From: an uncultured Faecalibacterium sp.
GTDB lineage: Bacteria > Bacillota > Clostridia > Oscillospirales > Ruminococcaceae
Direction: 5' to 3'
Assembly (NCBI GenBank): GCA_934547065.1
Contig: CAKTEF010000004.1
Coordinates: 1 to 64,000, forward strand
Length of the DNA: 64,000 nucleotides
A model generated the notes under the pieces. That model saw only the letters and a program-made list of their open reading frames with translations, was not told the DNA's origin and ran no database searches. Below, in pieces: positions 30,095 to 38,741 of the stretch (position 1 is its first letter; each line of letters starts with the position of its first letter). Position numbers and translations under genes: made by a program.

Positions 30095-31117
30095 TTACTG
30101 CCGCAGCTCCGTACCGGGAAAATAGTGGGCCAGGATCGCCTGGGCGGTCAGGCCCTGCTCGGCCAGGGCTTTGGCTCCCCACTGGCTCAAGCCCACCCCG
30201 TGACCGTAGCCCTGGGTGGTGATGGAAAAGCTGTCGGCTTCGTACCGGATAGTAAAGCAGGCGCTGCGCAGGCCCAGTGCCTTGCGGAGCGCCGGGCCGG
30301 AGACGCTCTGCCCGCAGACGGGAATGCTGGCAACATAGCCGGAGGGGGTGAGCGTTGGCTCCCCGAACCATTGCCCGGCGGCGGAACGGTCGGGCGCAAG
30401 GCCCAGGGTGGCCAGCAGCGGCTGCATCTGGGCTGCCGTAAACTGGACGGTGTAGGTGTAATTGTCGGCTGCAAGGTCGGTGCTGCTGTCCACCGGGACC
30501 AGATAGGGGAGCGCGCTGCCCCAGACGTTTTCACTGGCTTCGGTCCGGCCGTTGGAAATGGCAAAATAGCTTGTCCCGGCGGGGGCGCTGCCGTAATACA
30601 GCACCTGGGTCAGCACCTGGTCCACCAGCGCCGAGAGCCGGGCGTAGTTGGCTTCGTAGGCGGTGCCCCAGTAGCTGCGCAGCACCGTGTCGGTCAGGCA
30701 GCCCTGCCGCCGGGCCGGGTCCACCGTCAGCCAGCCGGAGGCCGGGTCCGTGCTGTGATCCCGGCAGTACAGCGCATAGCTGTGGGCGGCAATGGCCTGT
30801 GCTTTCAGGGCCTCGTCCGGCCAGGTGATGGGCATTTCGGCGGCTGCGGCTCCGATCAGGTACTCCCGGCGGGAGAGGGTGAGCACACTGCCGGTGCTCT
30901 CGTCGGCCAGCAGAAAGGTCTCGCTGTCCTGATCGGAGGGAGGGAGCGCAGAGGCAGGAGGGCTTTCTGCCGCCGGAGTGCCTGCCGCAGAAGAAACCGG
31001 CGGTTGTGCTGCCGCCGGGGCATGGAGCACGGCACGGGCCAGCGCTTCCCCGGCCAGCGGCAGCAGAGTACCCAGGACCAGCAGCACCCCGCACAGCAGA
31101 ATGAATCCTTTTTTCAT
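30095..31117 (-). CDS. spoIID: SpoIID-family lytic transglycosylase-like protein
   Basis: The 340-residue protein has an N-terminal anchor (ILLCGVLLVLGTLLPLAG) and an Ala/Pro/Ser-rich spacer. The SpoIID/LytB domain includes EYLIGAAAAEMPITWPDEAL then KAQAIAAHSYAL, the conserved YFAISNGRTEASENVWGSAL, and the terminal GYGHGVGLSQWGAKALAEQG. SpoIID degrades peptidoglycan stripped of stem peptides during endospore engulfment. In a lineage thought not to sporulate it may have another wall-remodelling role. The ATG at 31117 has GGGGGAGGAACTGCC upstream. Confidence 0.92.
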   Translation of the reverse strand: MKKGFILLCGVLLVLGTLLPLAGEALARAVLHAPAAAQPPVSSAAGTPAAESPPASALPPSDQDSETFLLADESTGSVLTLSRREYLIGAAAAEMPITWPDEALKAQAIAAHSYALYCRDHSTDPASGWLTVDPARRQGCLTDTVLRSYWGTAYEANYARLSALVDQVLTQVLYYGSAPAGTSYFAISNGRTEASENVWGSALPYLVPVDSSTDLAADNYTYTVQFTAAQMQPLLATLGLAPDRSAAGQWFGEPTLTPSGYVASIPVCGQSVSGPALRKALGLRSACFTIRYEADSFSITTQGYGHGVGLSQWGAKALAEQGLTAQAILAHYFPGTELRQ

Positions 31118-31266
31118 GGCAGTTCCTCCCCCAGGACAGGCTTTTCCTTTGGCCAGTGTACCAGCCTTTGCCGGAGAAAAAACGCGCTTCGGGGAGAAAA
31201 ATTCAGGCTTGGCTTGACAAAAGTGCCAAAAATTCATTCTTGAAATGAGCAGAATGCACATTTTGC

Positions 31267-31295
31267 TTGAATTTACTACACAAAAGCGCTATCAT
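31267..31295 (+). promoter_or_regulatory. promoter of the citrate synthase gene
   Basis: TTGAAT (31267-31272), 17-bp spacer, TATCAT (31290-31295). Confidence 0.65.
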
Positions 31296-31363
31296 AGAAG
31301 TATGCCATCAATGCGGATGGCGGGGAAAGGTATAAGAAAAAAGACGAAAGGGGATTTCCGTGT

Positions 31364-32734
31364 ATGAACTTTACCCATGCAGAAGTGGCAACGCTGGATC
31401 CGCAGACCATGCGGACCCTGTGTGAGGAGTATCTTGCCAACAACTATATCGACCCGGAGACCAGCGAGCGGCTGGGGGTCAAGCGCGGCCTGCGCAACCC
31501 GGATGGCACCGGCGTTCTGGCAGGGCTGACCAATGTGTGTGACGTTGTGGGCTATAAGAAAGATCAGGAGGGGCATATCCTCCCGATCCCTGGCAAGCTG
31601 ATCTATCGCGGCGTGGACATCAACGAGATCGTGAACGAGGCCTACCGCAACGATCGCTTTGTGTTTGAGGAAGTGATCTGGCTGCTGCTGTTCGGCAGCC
31701 TGCCCACCCAGGAGCAGCTGGACGATTTCTGCGAGCTGCTGGCCGACCATCGTGCCCTGCCGGAAGGCTTTATGGACACGATGAACGCGCCCTCGCCCAA
31801 CATCATGAACAAGCTCCAGCGCTGTGTGCTGGGCCTGTACTCCTACGACGAGCACGCCGAGGACCTGAGCCTGGAGAACATCCTGAACCAGAGCATCAAC
31901 CTGATCGCCAGTATGCCCACCATGATGGTGAACGCCTATCAGATGAAGCGCCGCTACTACGATAAGCAAAGCATGTTCTTCCACCTGCCCAAGCCCGGCC
32001 AGAGCACGGCGGAGCACATCCTGAGCACCTACCGCCCGGACCAGAAGTTCACCCACGAGGAAGCAAAGCTGCTGGATATGTGCCTGCTGGTCCATGCGGA
32101 CCACGGCGGCGGCAACTGCTCCACATTCACCACCCGCGTGCTGTCCTCCTCGGGCACGGATACCTACTCGGCCATTGCGGCAGCCATTGGCGCGCTGAAA
32201 GGCCCCAAACACGGCGGTGCCAACCTGATGGTGAACCGCCAGCTGCAGGACATCCTGCGCCATGTGGAGAATCCGGAGGATGATGACGAGGTGCGCGAGT
32301 ACCTGCGCCGCATCCTGCGCAAGCAGGCGGGCGACGGCTCCGGCCTGATCTACGGCATGGGCCATGCCGTTTATACCATGAGCGACCCCCGCGAAGTGAT
32401 CCTGAAGCAGCGCGCCCGCCATCTGGCATACGAAAAGGGCTTTGAGGAAGAATATAACATGCTGTGCAGCATCGAGCGGCTGGCCCCCGGCATTTTTGCC
32501 GAGGAGAAAGGCAGCACAAAGCCCGTGTGCGCCAATGTTGACCTGTTCAGCGGCCTGATCTATAATATGCTTGGCATCTCGGAGGACCTGTACACCCCGC
32601 TGTTCGCCATTGCCCGTGTGCCGGGCTGGTGTGCCCACCGGGTGGAGGAAGTGGTATTTGCCAACCGGATCATCCGTCCGGCCTACAAGTACCTGGGGGT
32701 CCACCAGAAATATAAGCCGATCGAGGAACGTTGA
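31364..32734 (+). CDS. gltA: citrate synthase
   Basis: It condenses oxaloacetate and acetyl-CoA to citrate. The 456-residue product has the catalytic triad regions LLVHADHGGGNCSTF (about 243), LKGPKHGGANLMVN (about 282), GMGHAVYTMSDPR and CANVDLFSGLIYN (about 387). It is the longer citrate synthase type seen in Clostridia, probably supporting glutamate biosynthesis. AAAGGGGATTTCC precedes the start region. It is followed by a membrane-protein gene overlapping by one base (TGATG). Confidence 0.95.
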   Translation: MNFTHAEVATLDPQTMRTLCEEYLANNYIDPETSERLGVKRGLRNPDGTGVLAGLTNVCDVVGYKKDQEGHILPIPGKLIYRGVDINEIVNEAYRNDRFVFEEVIWLLLFGSLPTQEQLDDFCELLADHRALPEGFMDTMNAPSPNIMNKLQRCVLGLYSYDEHAEDLSLENILNQSINLIASMPTMMVNAYQMKRRYYDKQSMFFHLPKPGQSTAEHILSTYRPDQKFTHEEAKLLDMCLLVHADHGGGNCSTFTTRVLSSSGTDTYSAIAAAIGALKGPKHGGANLMVNRQLQDILRHVENPEDDDEVREYLRRILRKQAGDGSGLIYGMGHAVYTMSDPREVILKQRARHLAYEKGFEEEYNMLCSIERLAPGIFAEEKGSTKPVCANVDLFSGLIYNMLGISEDLYTPLFAIARVPGWCAHRVEEVVFANRIIRPAYKYLGVHQKYKPIEER

Positions 32735-33540
32735 TGGAAGCTTTATTTGGGATCGTTTTTCTGCTGGGCGGTGCCCTGGCCGTAGGCCGTGGGCTGGATC
32801 TGGCCCTGTGGACCGACTGGACCTCCGGCCTGTGTACGGTCGGTTCCGTCTGGCTGCGCTATGCAGCGCTGGGCCTTGCGGTGGGCGCTTCGGTGCTCAT
32901 CGGGTACAGGCTGGGCCGCAGCCCGCAGGAGCTGCGCAGCCGCTGCAAGCCCTCCGGCACGGTGACGCTGGCCGTCGGTGTGCTGTTTGCTGCCGCCGGT
33001 GCGGCCCGGCTGCTGCTGGCCCTGACCGGCGTGGGTGCGCTGATACGCGCCGTGCTGGAACTGGCGTGCGGCGTGTGGTGCGTGATGCTGGGCCGCAGCT
33101 GGCTTCGCAGCGGGGCATACAGGCTGCCCGGCCGGAGCATGGCCCCGGCGGTGCCGTGTACGGCTATCTTCTACTGGGGCGTGCTGAGCCGCTTTATGGA
33201 AAACAGCTCCAGCTGGCACCGGGCAGGTCCCACGGCCGTGGTGTGGCAGATGCTGGCGGCCGTGGTGTTCTTCGCGGCGCTGGTGCGGGCACTCTGGCTG
33301 CCGGAAAGTGCGAATGCCGGTGCTTTGTGCGCTGCCGGGCTGGCGGCGTTCCAGCTGTGTTTCTGCTGGGAGCTGCCCCGGCTTCTGGTGCAGCTGTTCC
33401 ATGGCCTGACGGCGGCGCTGCTGCCCCAGACGTTGTTCAGCGCGGGGCTGTGCTGCGTGGGCGTGCTGGGGGTGTTCAGCACCGCACGGGCGGCCCGCGG
33501 CGCTGCCGCCCCGCTCGATCCCAAGCACGCTGTTGGCTGA
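32734..33540 (+). CDS. polytopic membrane protein of unknown function
   Basis: The 268-residue product has about 7-8 hydrophobic helices (for example LFGIVFLLGGALAVGRGL and WQMLAAVVFFAALVRALWL) and few conserved polar residues. No family is recognised. Its ATG overlaps the gltA stop by one base, so it is translationally coupled to citrate synthase. That may only reflect transcriptional hitch-hiking. Confidence 0.75.
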   Translation: MEALFGIVFLLGGALAVGRGLDLALWTDWTSGLCTVGSVWLRYAALGLAVGASVLIGYRLGRSPQELRSRCKPSGTVTLAVGVLFAAAGAARLLLALTGVGALIRAVLELACGVWCVMLGRSWLRSGAYRLPGRSMAPAVPCTAIFYWGVLSRFMENSSSWHRAGPTAVVWQMLAAVVFFAALVRALWLPESANAGALCAAGLAAFQLCFCWELPRLLVQLFHGLTAALLPQTLFSAGLCCVGVLGVFSTARAARGAAAPLDPKHAVG

Positions 33541-33627
33541 ATTGCTGAAAACAGTCCGGCAACCGGTGCGAAAATCGTACAAAAACAAAAAAGTGCGATT
33601 TTAACTTGTTAATTTTTTGGCAGGCAC

Positions 33628-33656
33628 TTGAAACTTTTCGCATTTTGGTCTACAAT
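33628..33656 (+). promoter_or_regulatory. promoter of gap
   Basis: TTGAAA (33628-33633), 17-bp spacer, TACAAT (33651-33656), as expected for a highly expressed glycolytic gene. Confidence 0.8.
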
Positions 33657-33715
33657 AAAGCTACCGTGATTATTATCCGATAAAAGGGTAAGAACATTTA
33701 GGAGGTACTATTAAC

Positions 33716-34747
33716 ATGGCTGTTAGAGTTGCTATCAATGGTTTTGGTCGTATTGGCCGTCTGGCTTTCCGTCAGATGTTTGATGCTGAGGGTTACGAGG
33801 TCGTCGCAATCAACGACCTGACCAGCCCCAAGATGCTGGCTCACCTGCTGAAGTACGATACTGCTCAGGGCTCTTTCTGCGGCAAGATCGGCGAAGGCAA
33901 GCACACTGTCGAGGCTACCGAGGATTCCATCATCGTCGACGGCAAGGAGATCAAGATCTACGCCGTTAAGGACGCAAAGGATGCTCCCTGGGGCGAGCTG
34001 AACGTTGATGTCGTTCTGGAGTGCACCGGCTTCTACACCAGCAAGGAGAAGAGCATGGCTCACATCCAGGCTGGCGCAAAGAAGGTCGTCATCTCTGCTC
34101 CCGCAGGCAACGACCTGAAGACCATCGTCTTCTCCGTCAACGAGAAGACCCTGTCCGCTGAGGATCAGGTCATCTCCGCTGCTTCCTGCACCACCAACTG
34201 CCTGGCTCCCATGGCCGACACCCTGAACAAGACCTATCCCATCGTTTCCGGTATCATGACCACCGTTCATGCTTACACCGGCGACCAGATGATCCTGGAC
34301 GGTCCTCAGCGCAAGGGCGACCTGCGCCGTGCTCGTGCCGGCGCACAGAACATCGTTCCCAACAGCACCGGTGCTGCCAAGGCCATCGGCCTGGTCATCC
34401 CCGAGCTGAACGGCAAGCTGATCGGCTCTGCTCAGCGTGTGCCTGTTCCCACCGGCTCCACCACCATCCTGGTGGCTGTTGTCAAGGGCAAGGATGTCAC
34501 CAAGGAGTCCATCAACGCTGCCATGAAGGCTGCAACCTCTGAGTCCTTTGGCTACAACGAGGATCAGATCGTTTCTTCCGATGTCATCGGCATGCGTTAC
34601 GGTTCTCTGTTCGATGCAACCCAGACCATGGTCGCCAAGATCGACGACGACACCTATCAGGTTCAGGTCGTGTCCTGGTACGACAACGAGAACTCCTACA
34701 CCTCTCAGATGGTCCGTACCATTAAGTACTTCGCTGAGAACTGCTGA
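33716..34747 (+). CDS. gap: glyceraldehyde-3-phosphate dehydrogenase
   Basis: This glycolytic NAD-dependent enzyme oxidises and phosphorylates glyceraldehyde-3-phosphate. The 343-residue product starts with the Rossmann [18 protein letters not shown], has the catalytic [13 protein letters not shown] (Cys near 157), [16 protein letters not shown] and the C-terminal [13 protein letters not shown]. Codon use is strongly biased, as for a highly expressed gene. TTTAGGAGGTACTATTAAC precedes the ATG. It has its own promoter and terminator. Confidence 0.98.
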   Translation: MAVRVAINGFGRIGRLAFRQMFDAEGYEVVAINDLTSPKMLAHLLKYDTAQGSFCGKIGEGKHTVEATEDSIIVDGKEIKIYAVKDAKDAPWGELNVDVVLECTGFYTSKEKSMAHIQAGAKKVVISAPAGNDLKTIVFSVNEKTLSAEDQVISAASCTTNCLAPMADTLNKTYPIVSGIMTTVHAYTGDQMILDGPQRKGDLRRARAGAQNIVPNSTGAAKAIGLVIPELNGKLIGSAQRVPVPTGSTTILVAVVKGKDVTKESINAAMKAATSESFGYNEDQIVSSDVIGMRYGSLFDATQTMVAKIDDDTYQVQVVSWYDNENSYTSQMVRTIKYFAENC

Positions 34748-34777
34748 TTGCGTTCTGACCCAGTAAAGTAATTTTAT

Positions 34778-34827
34778 TGCACCCTGTCTATTTGTGGTTT
34801 TTCCGCAGAAAGACAGGGTGCATTTTT
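34778..34827 (+). terminator. terminator of gap
   Basis: TGCACCCTGTCT pairs with AGACAGGGTGCA and is followed by TTTTT. Confidence 0.85.
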
Positions 34828-34862
34828 GTTGCTTTTATCCGGTCGAAAAGTGGGAGATTCTA

Positions 34863-34891
34863 TTGAAATAAAGGAAATATTATGATAAAAT
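34863..34891 (+). promoter_or_regulatory. promoter of the exopolysaccharide locus
   Basis: TTGAAA (34863-34868), 17-bp spacer, TAAAAT (34886-34891). Transcription would start near 34898, leaving a leader of about 160 nt that contains a G10 tract. Confidence 0.7.
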
Positions 34892-34934
34892 GGAAAATGG
34901 AGTACTAGGAGAATAAAGCCGGAGAAAATCGTCC

Positions 34935-34944
34935 GGGGGGGGGG
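34935..34944 (+). repeat. G10 homopolymer in the exopolysaccharide leader
   Basis: Ten consecutive G residues lie about 40 nt into the predicted leader and about 115 nt before the first gene. Length changes by slippage could alter leader folding or transcription. Confidence 0.7.
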
Positions 34945-35057
34945 TACTAAAGGCCCTGAAACGGTAGTTTGAACGGGAAGTTTCCCTGTGCTGGCGGGGG
35001 TGTCTTGCGGGTGAAATCGAATGATAATGCGATAAAAAGGAGAGCTGTGGGGGTACA

Positions 35058-36419
35058 ATGACAAAGTTTCAACATGATATAATGCTGAAGGCCGTGAAAG
35101 TTTTGGACATGATCATGGTCGAATTTCCGTTTGCACTGTGCTGGTTTATGTATTATTCGAACATGGTCTATGTAAAGTTCAGCTGGAAAGGCAACTTTGC
35201 GATCCTGGGCCTGTTTGCAGTGCTGTTCGTTTTGCTGGGCAAGGTGTACGATGCGTTCTGGATGTCGCTGCAGCGTATTTCTGAGCTGCTGTACGGCCAG
35301 GTGTTGGCAGCGCTTGCCACGGATGGGATCCTGTACATTGTGATCTGCCTGATGTCCGCCAAGTTGTGCAGCCTGTGGCCGGGCATTGCCGCCATCGCAG
35401 GCCAGGTGCTGATGTCGACCATCTGGTCCAGATGTGCGCACAAATGGTATTACCGCACATTCCCGGCCCAGCCGACTGCCGTTGTGTATGATGTGCGCCA
35501 CGGCATGGAAAAGCTGATCAATGAGTACGGCCTGAGCAAAAAATATGATGTTCAGATGACCATGGATGTCGAGACCTGCATTGCCGATCTGGACTGCCTG
35601 CGCGGGATGCAGACGGTGTTCATCAGCGGCGTTCACAGCCACGAGCGGAATATTATCCTGAAATATTGCGTGGGTCAGGGCATCAATGTGTTTGTGATCC
35701 CCCGCATCGGTGATGTCATCATGAGCGGTGCGCAGCCGATGCACATGTTCCATCTGCCAATGCTCCGCGTGGGCCGTTACATGGCAAGCCCGGAGTATCT
35801 GTTTGTGAAGCGTGCCATGGATATCGTGCTTTCCCTGATCGCACTGGTGATCCTCAGCCCGATCTTCCTGGTAACGGCCATTGCCATCAAGGCGACCGAC
35901 GGCGGCCCGGTGTTCTATCAGCAGATCCGTCTGACCAAGGACGGCAAGCAGTTTGGCATTTTGAAGTTCCGTTCCATGCGGGTGGATGCAGAAAAGGACG
36001 GCGTGGCCCGCCTTTCCACCGGCGACAAGGATGACCGCATCACCCCGGTGGGGCACATCATCCGCAAAGTGCGGATCGATGAGCTGCCGCAGCTGTGGAA
36101 CATCCTGGTGGGTGACCTCTCCATCGTAGGCCCCCGCCCGGAGCGCCCGGAGATCGCTGCGCAGTATTGCGAGGAAATGCCGGAGTTTGCTCTCCGCCTG
36201 CAGGCTAAAGCTGGCTTGACCGGCTATGCCCAGGTGTACGGCAAATATAACACGACTCCCTATGATAAGCTGCAGATGGACCTGCTCTATATTGCCCATC
36301 CCAGCATTGTAGAGGACTTGAAAATCATCTTTGCAACGGTGAAGATCCTGTTTATGCCTGAAAGCACCGAGGGAATTTCTGAGGGTCAGACCACTGCAAT
36401 GAGTGGTAAAAATGACTGA
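35058..36419 (+). CDS. polyprenyl-phosphate sugar-1-phosphate transferase (initiating enzyme)
   Basis: It loads the first sugar-phosphate onto undecaprenyl phosphate to begin repeat-unit assembly at the inner membrane. The 453-residue WbaP-type protein has N-terminal membrane helices (within about 10-110), a middle nucleotide-binding-like region, and the C-terminal catalytic domain from about 250: KRAMDIVLSLIALVILSPIF, GGPVFYQQIRLTKDGKQFGI, FRSMRVDAEKD, RKVRIDELPQLWNILVGDLS and GPRPERPEIA. It is the first gene of the locus. The sugar (Gal, Glc, GlcNAc or FucNAc) cannot be told. Confidence 0.92.
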   Translation: MTKFQHDIMLKAVKVLDMIMVEFPFALCWFMYYSNMVYVKFSWKGNFAILGLFAVLFVLLGKVYDAFWMSLQRISELLYGQVLAALATDGILYIVICLMSAKLCSLWPGIAAIAGQVLMSTIWSRCAHKWYYRTFPAQPTAVVYDVRHGMEKLINEYGLSKKYDVQMTMDVETCIADLDCLRGMQTVFISGVHSHERNIILKYCVGQGINVFVIPRIGDVIMSGAQPMHMFHLPMLRVGRYMASPEYLFVKRAMDIVLSLIALVILSPIFLVTAIAIKATDGGPVFYQQIRLTKDGKQFGILKFRSMRVDAEKDGVARLSTGDKDDRITPVGHIIRKVRIDELPQLWNILVGDLSIVGPRPERPEIAAQYCEEMPEFALRLQAKAGLTGYAQVYGKYNTTPYDKLQMDLLYIAHPSIVEDLKIIFATVKILFMPESTEGISEGQTTAMSGKND

Positions 36420-36424
36420 ACCTT

Positions 36425-36445
36425 ACCAGTGTGACTCACACTGGT
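36425..36445. repeat. 21-bp perfect palindrome
   Basis: ACCAGTGTGA-C-TCACACTGGT lies just after the first exopolysaccharide gene with no T-tract, so it is more likely an operator or RNA hairpin than a terminator. The AT-rich gene block begins beyond it. Confidence 0.55.
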
Positions 36446-36505
36446 GAGGACGATTAGTAGAGCTTTATAAGGAATAAACGGCTTAAGCAAATATGAGGTG
36501 ATATT

Positions 36506-37586
36506 GTGAAAAACAAAGAAGCAAACTTTCAGATTCTAAAAATAGCTGCGATGCTCATGATTGTTTCACATCACCTTGTGGCAAAGAATGCATTTAACAT
36601 TGACACACAGGTTATAGGAATAACAGGTAATAAACTTGCATTGCAGATACTAGGGAACAACGCTTTTATTGGCAATAACCTGTTCTTTTTGGTTTCGGCG
36701 TGGTTTCTAAGCAAAAAACCAGATGAAAAGGTAGATCTCAACTATTCGGCAAGGTCGTGCTGGAAAATTGAAAAAACGGTTTTATTTTACGGACTCTCAA
36801 TGTGTATTGGCGCATTTATTTTCGGGGGGGGGGCAGAGCAAAATATTACTGCTCCAATCTGTATTTCCAACACTGACAGGAATGTGGTGGTACCCAACAA
36901 CGTACATGATTTTTCTTTTGATTTGGCCTTTCTATCACAAAGCACTTATGGGGTTCTCTGTGGATATCCTAAAGCAATTTACGACAGTGATGCTTGTGAT
37001 TTGGAGTGTTTCAACAATTGTTCCGTTTGTTAATTGGGGCGCTAATAATTTGCTTGCATTTTTAATGCTGTACTCAATTGTGATAATGATTAAAAGAATG
37101 GGAATAACGTATGAAAATCATAAATCAGAATTCAAGGTACTGATACTGATTCCGTACATTGTTGCAGTTATAAGTATTATTGTACTTGATTTAGTAGGAA
37201 AAAAGATATCCTCTGCCGCAGGGTATAGTTGCTATTTCATGCGTGGAAATTATCGTCCTGTTTCTATGATGGTATCGATTGGACTCTTTATGTGGGGAAC
37301 TTCATGGAAGATAAGGACCAACAAAGTAATTGACTATTTGGCAGAAGCAACTTTTGGAGTGTACCTGTTCCATATGTATCCGGCTAATATGACGTATCTC
37401 TTTGAAAAGTTGTTTTCACTTCAGCGAGTGATTGAAAAGCCATACGCCGTTTTATGGGTTGTTGCAGTTACCGCTATCATTTTTGTAGTAGGAGTTGCAA
37501 TTGACTCGTTGCGAAAGGCGATGTTCTATAGCTGTAAATTTTTGACAAATTGGATTCGAGCAAAAAATAACTCAGCATGTAGCTGA
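36506..37586 (+). pseudogene. acyltransferase-3 family membrane protein, frame broken at a G10 tract (phase-variable)
   Basis: The 5' frame from GTG 36506 encodes KIAAMLMIVSHHLVAKNAFN, the classic N-terminus of OafA/WecH-type O-acyltransferases, which modify envelope polysaccharides and have about 10 helices. At 36824-36833 ten G residues shift the frame, and the 5' frame ends at 37033. The other frame continues the protein (WWYPTTYMIFLLIWPF ... FGVYLFHMYPANM) to 37586. With nine G residues the frames join into a 359-residue protein of normal length. The present state is OFF. It may be a phase-variable switch rather than a dead gene. A sequencing error in the tract is the main alternative. 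Confidence 0.85.
36824..36833 (+). repeat. G10 homopolymer inside the acyltransferase gene
   Basis: A slippage-prone tract exactly at the frame switch. G9 restores the reading frame. Confidence 0.85.
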
Positions 37587-37600
37587 GAAGATGTGGCTCA

Positions 37601-37636
37601 GACTCTTTGAGATGAGTCTGGGCTGTTTTAGTGGGA
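37601..37636 (+). terminator. weak hairpin between acyltransferase and glycosyltransferase genes
   Basis: CAGACTC pairs with GAGTCTG and is followed by GGCTGTTTT. It may be a partial attenuator inside the operon. Confidence 0.45.
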
Positions 37637-37649
37637 GAGAAATTTTGAA

Positions 37650-38720
37650 ATGAAAAAGGTACTTCTTGTAACATTCTCTGATAATGCCGATCATCAAGAC
37701 ATAAGTTTTGGCATGTTTGAAAGCATATATACGTTGGAAAACGGTGACTGTGATGTTTGGATTATGGGTATTAATAATCCAAAGGTTTCTGTTATGGATA
37801 CACCTCATACACATTTGGTTGACTGTCCTAAGCGCCCTGGAATTGAAAAGAAGACTTTTGACATTAGGGAATTACATAAAATTATAAAGTGGATTAATTC
37901 CCAGAATTTTGATGTAATTTTCTTTGAAACGCTGCATGTTTGGAATCTTGCTATTATGATGTTCTGTCATAAGAATACTGTGATTTTTCAAATGATTCAC
38001 GATCTTATTCCTCATAAAGGCGACAAACAAGAAAAAAGTGTTCACTTGATGAACAAAGCAGTCTGCAAGCTGGCTGATTATATAGTTTTGTGTAACGAGA
38101 AATATGTCTCAAAGGTTACGGAAATTTATGGTGTACCACAGGAGAGAGTTCGCTTCGTTGATATGTGGCGGAGATTTCCGAGGTATACAGAACCTCGCTA
38201 TTCAAGACGAGCTTTATTCTTTGGACGAATGAATCCTTATAAAGGAGTAGATAATCTGCTGGAAATTGCAAAAAAATGCCCTGAGATTCAGTTTGATGTC
38301 GTGGGTCGTGTTGATCCTCAAGTACAAGAACTGGTAGATGAATTGAAAAAGCTGCCTAATGTTATGATGAATAATGGATATGTAACAGATGAGGAAATGG
38401 CAAAAGCATTCATTAAGGCAGATTGGATTGTACTTCCGTATAATTCTGCAACGCAATCTGGTGTAGTTATAGACGGCTACCGATTTGGACGTCCATGTAT
38501 AGCATTTAGCGTTGGTGCAATCGTAGAACAGGTATGCGAAGGAGTTAGCGGATACCTTATTCCAGAGGGTGACAATGCAGCATTTGCAGATAAGTTAAGA
38601 GAAGCGGTCTGTATGAGCGAAGATGAGTATAAGAAGATGTCGCAGAATGCCTATGAATATGGAGTAAAAAAATATTCGGCAGAAGGAGCGATTGGTCGTT
38701 TCATGAAATTGATTTCTTGA
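37650..38720 (+). CDS. GT4-type glycosyltransferase
   Basis: The 356-residue GT-B enzyme has N-terminal acceptor-binding strands (KKVLLVTFSDNADHQDISFG, IFQMIHDLIPHKGDKQ) and a donor domain with RRALFFGRMNPYKGVDNLLE (about 190) and GVVIDGYRFGRPCIAFSVGA (about 270). These match retaining GT4 glycosyltransferases of polysaccharide loci. The sequence is AT-rich compared with surrounding housekeeping genes, suggesting acquisition. The donor sugar is not known. Confidence 0.85.
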   Translation: MKKVLLVTFSDNADHQDISFGMFESIYTLENGDCDVWIMGINNPKVSVMDTPHTHLVDCPKRPGIEKKTFDIRELHKIIKWINSQNFDVIFFETLHVWNLAIMMFCHKNTVIFQMIHDLIPHKGDKQEKSVHLMNKAVCKLADYIVLCNEKYVSKVTEIYGVPQERVRFVDMWRRFPRYTEPRYSRRALFFGRMNPYKGVDNLLEIAKKCPEIQFDVVGRVDPQVQELVDELKKLPNVMMNNGYVTDEEMAKAFIKADWIVLPYNSATQSGVVIDGYRFGRPCIAFSVGAIVEQVCEGVSGYLIPEGDNAAFADKLREAVCMSEDEYKKMSQNAYEYGVKKYSAEGAIGRFMKLIS

Positions 38721-38741
38721 TAGAAGAGAAGGGATTTATTT

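Noticed and set aside
35058..36419. JUMPstart/ops-type antitermination site upstream of the exopolysaccharide locus
   Set aside because: CGGTAG occurs once in the leader but the full ops consensus is absent and no RfaH/LoaP-type gene is in the window.
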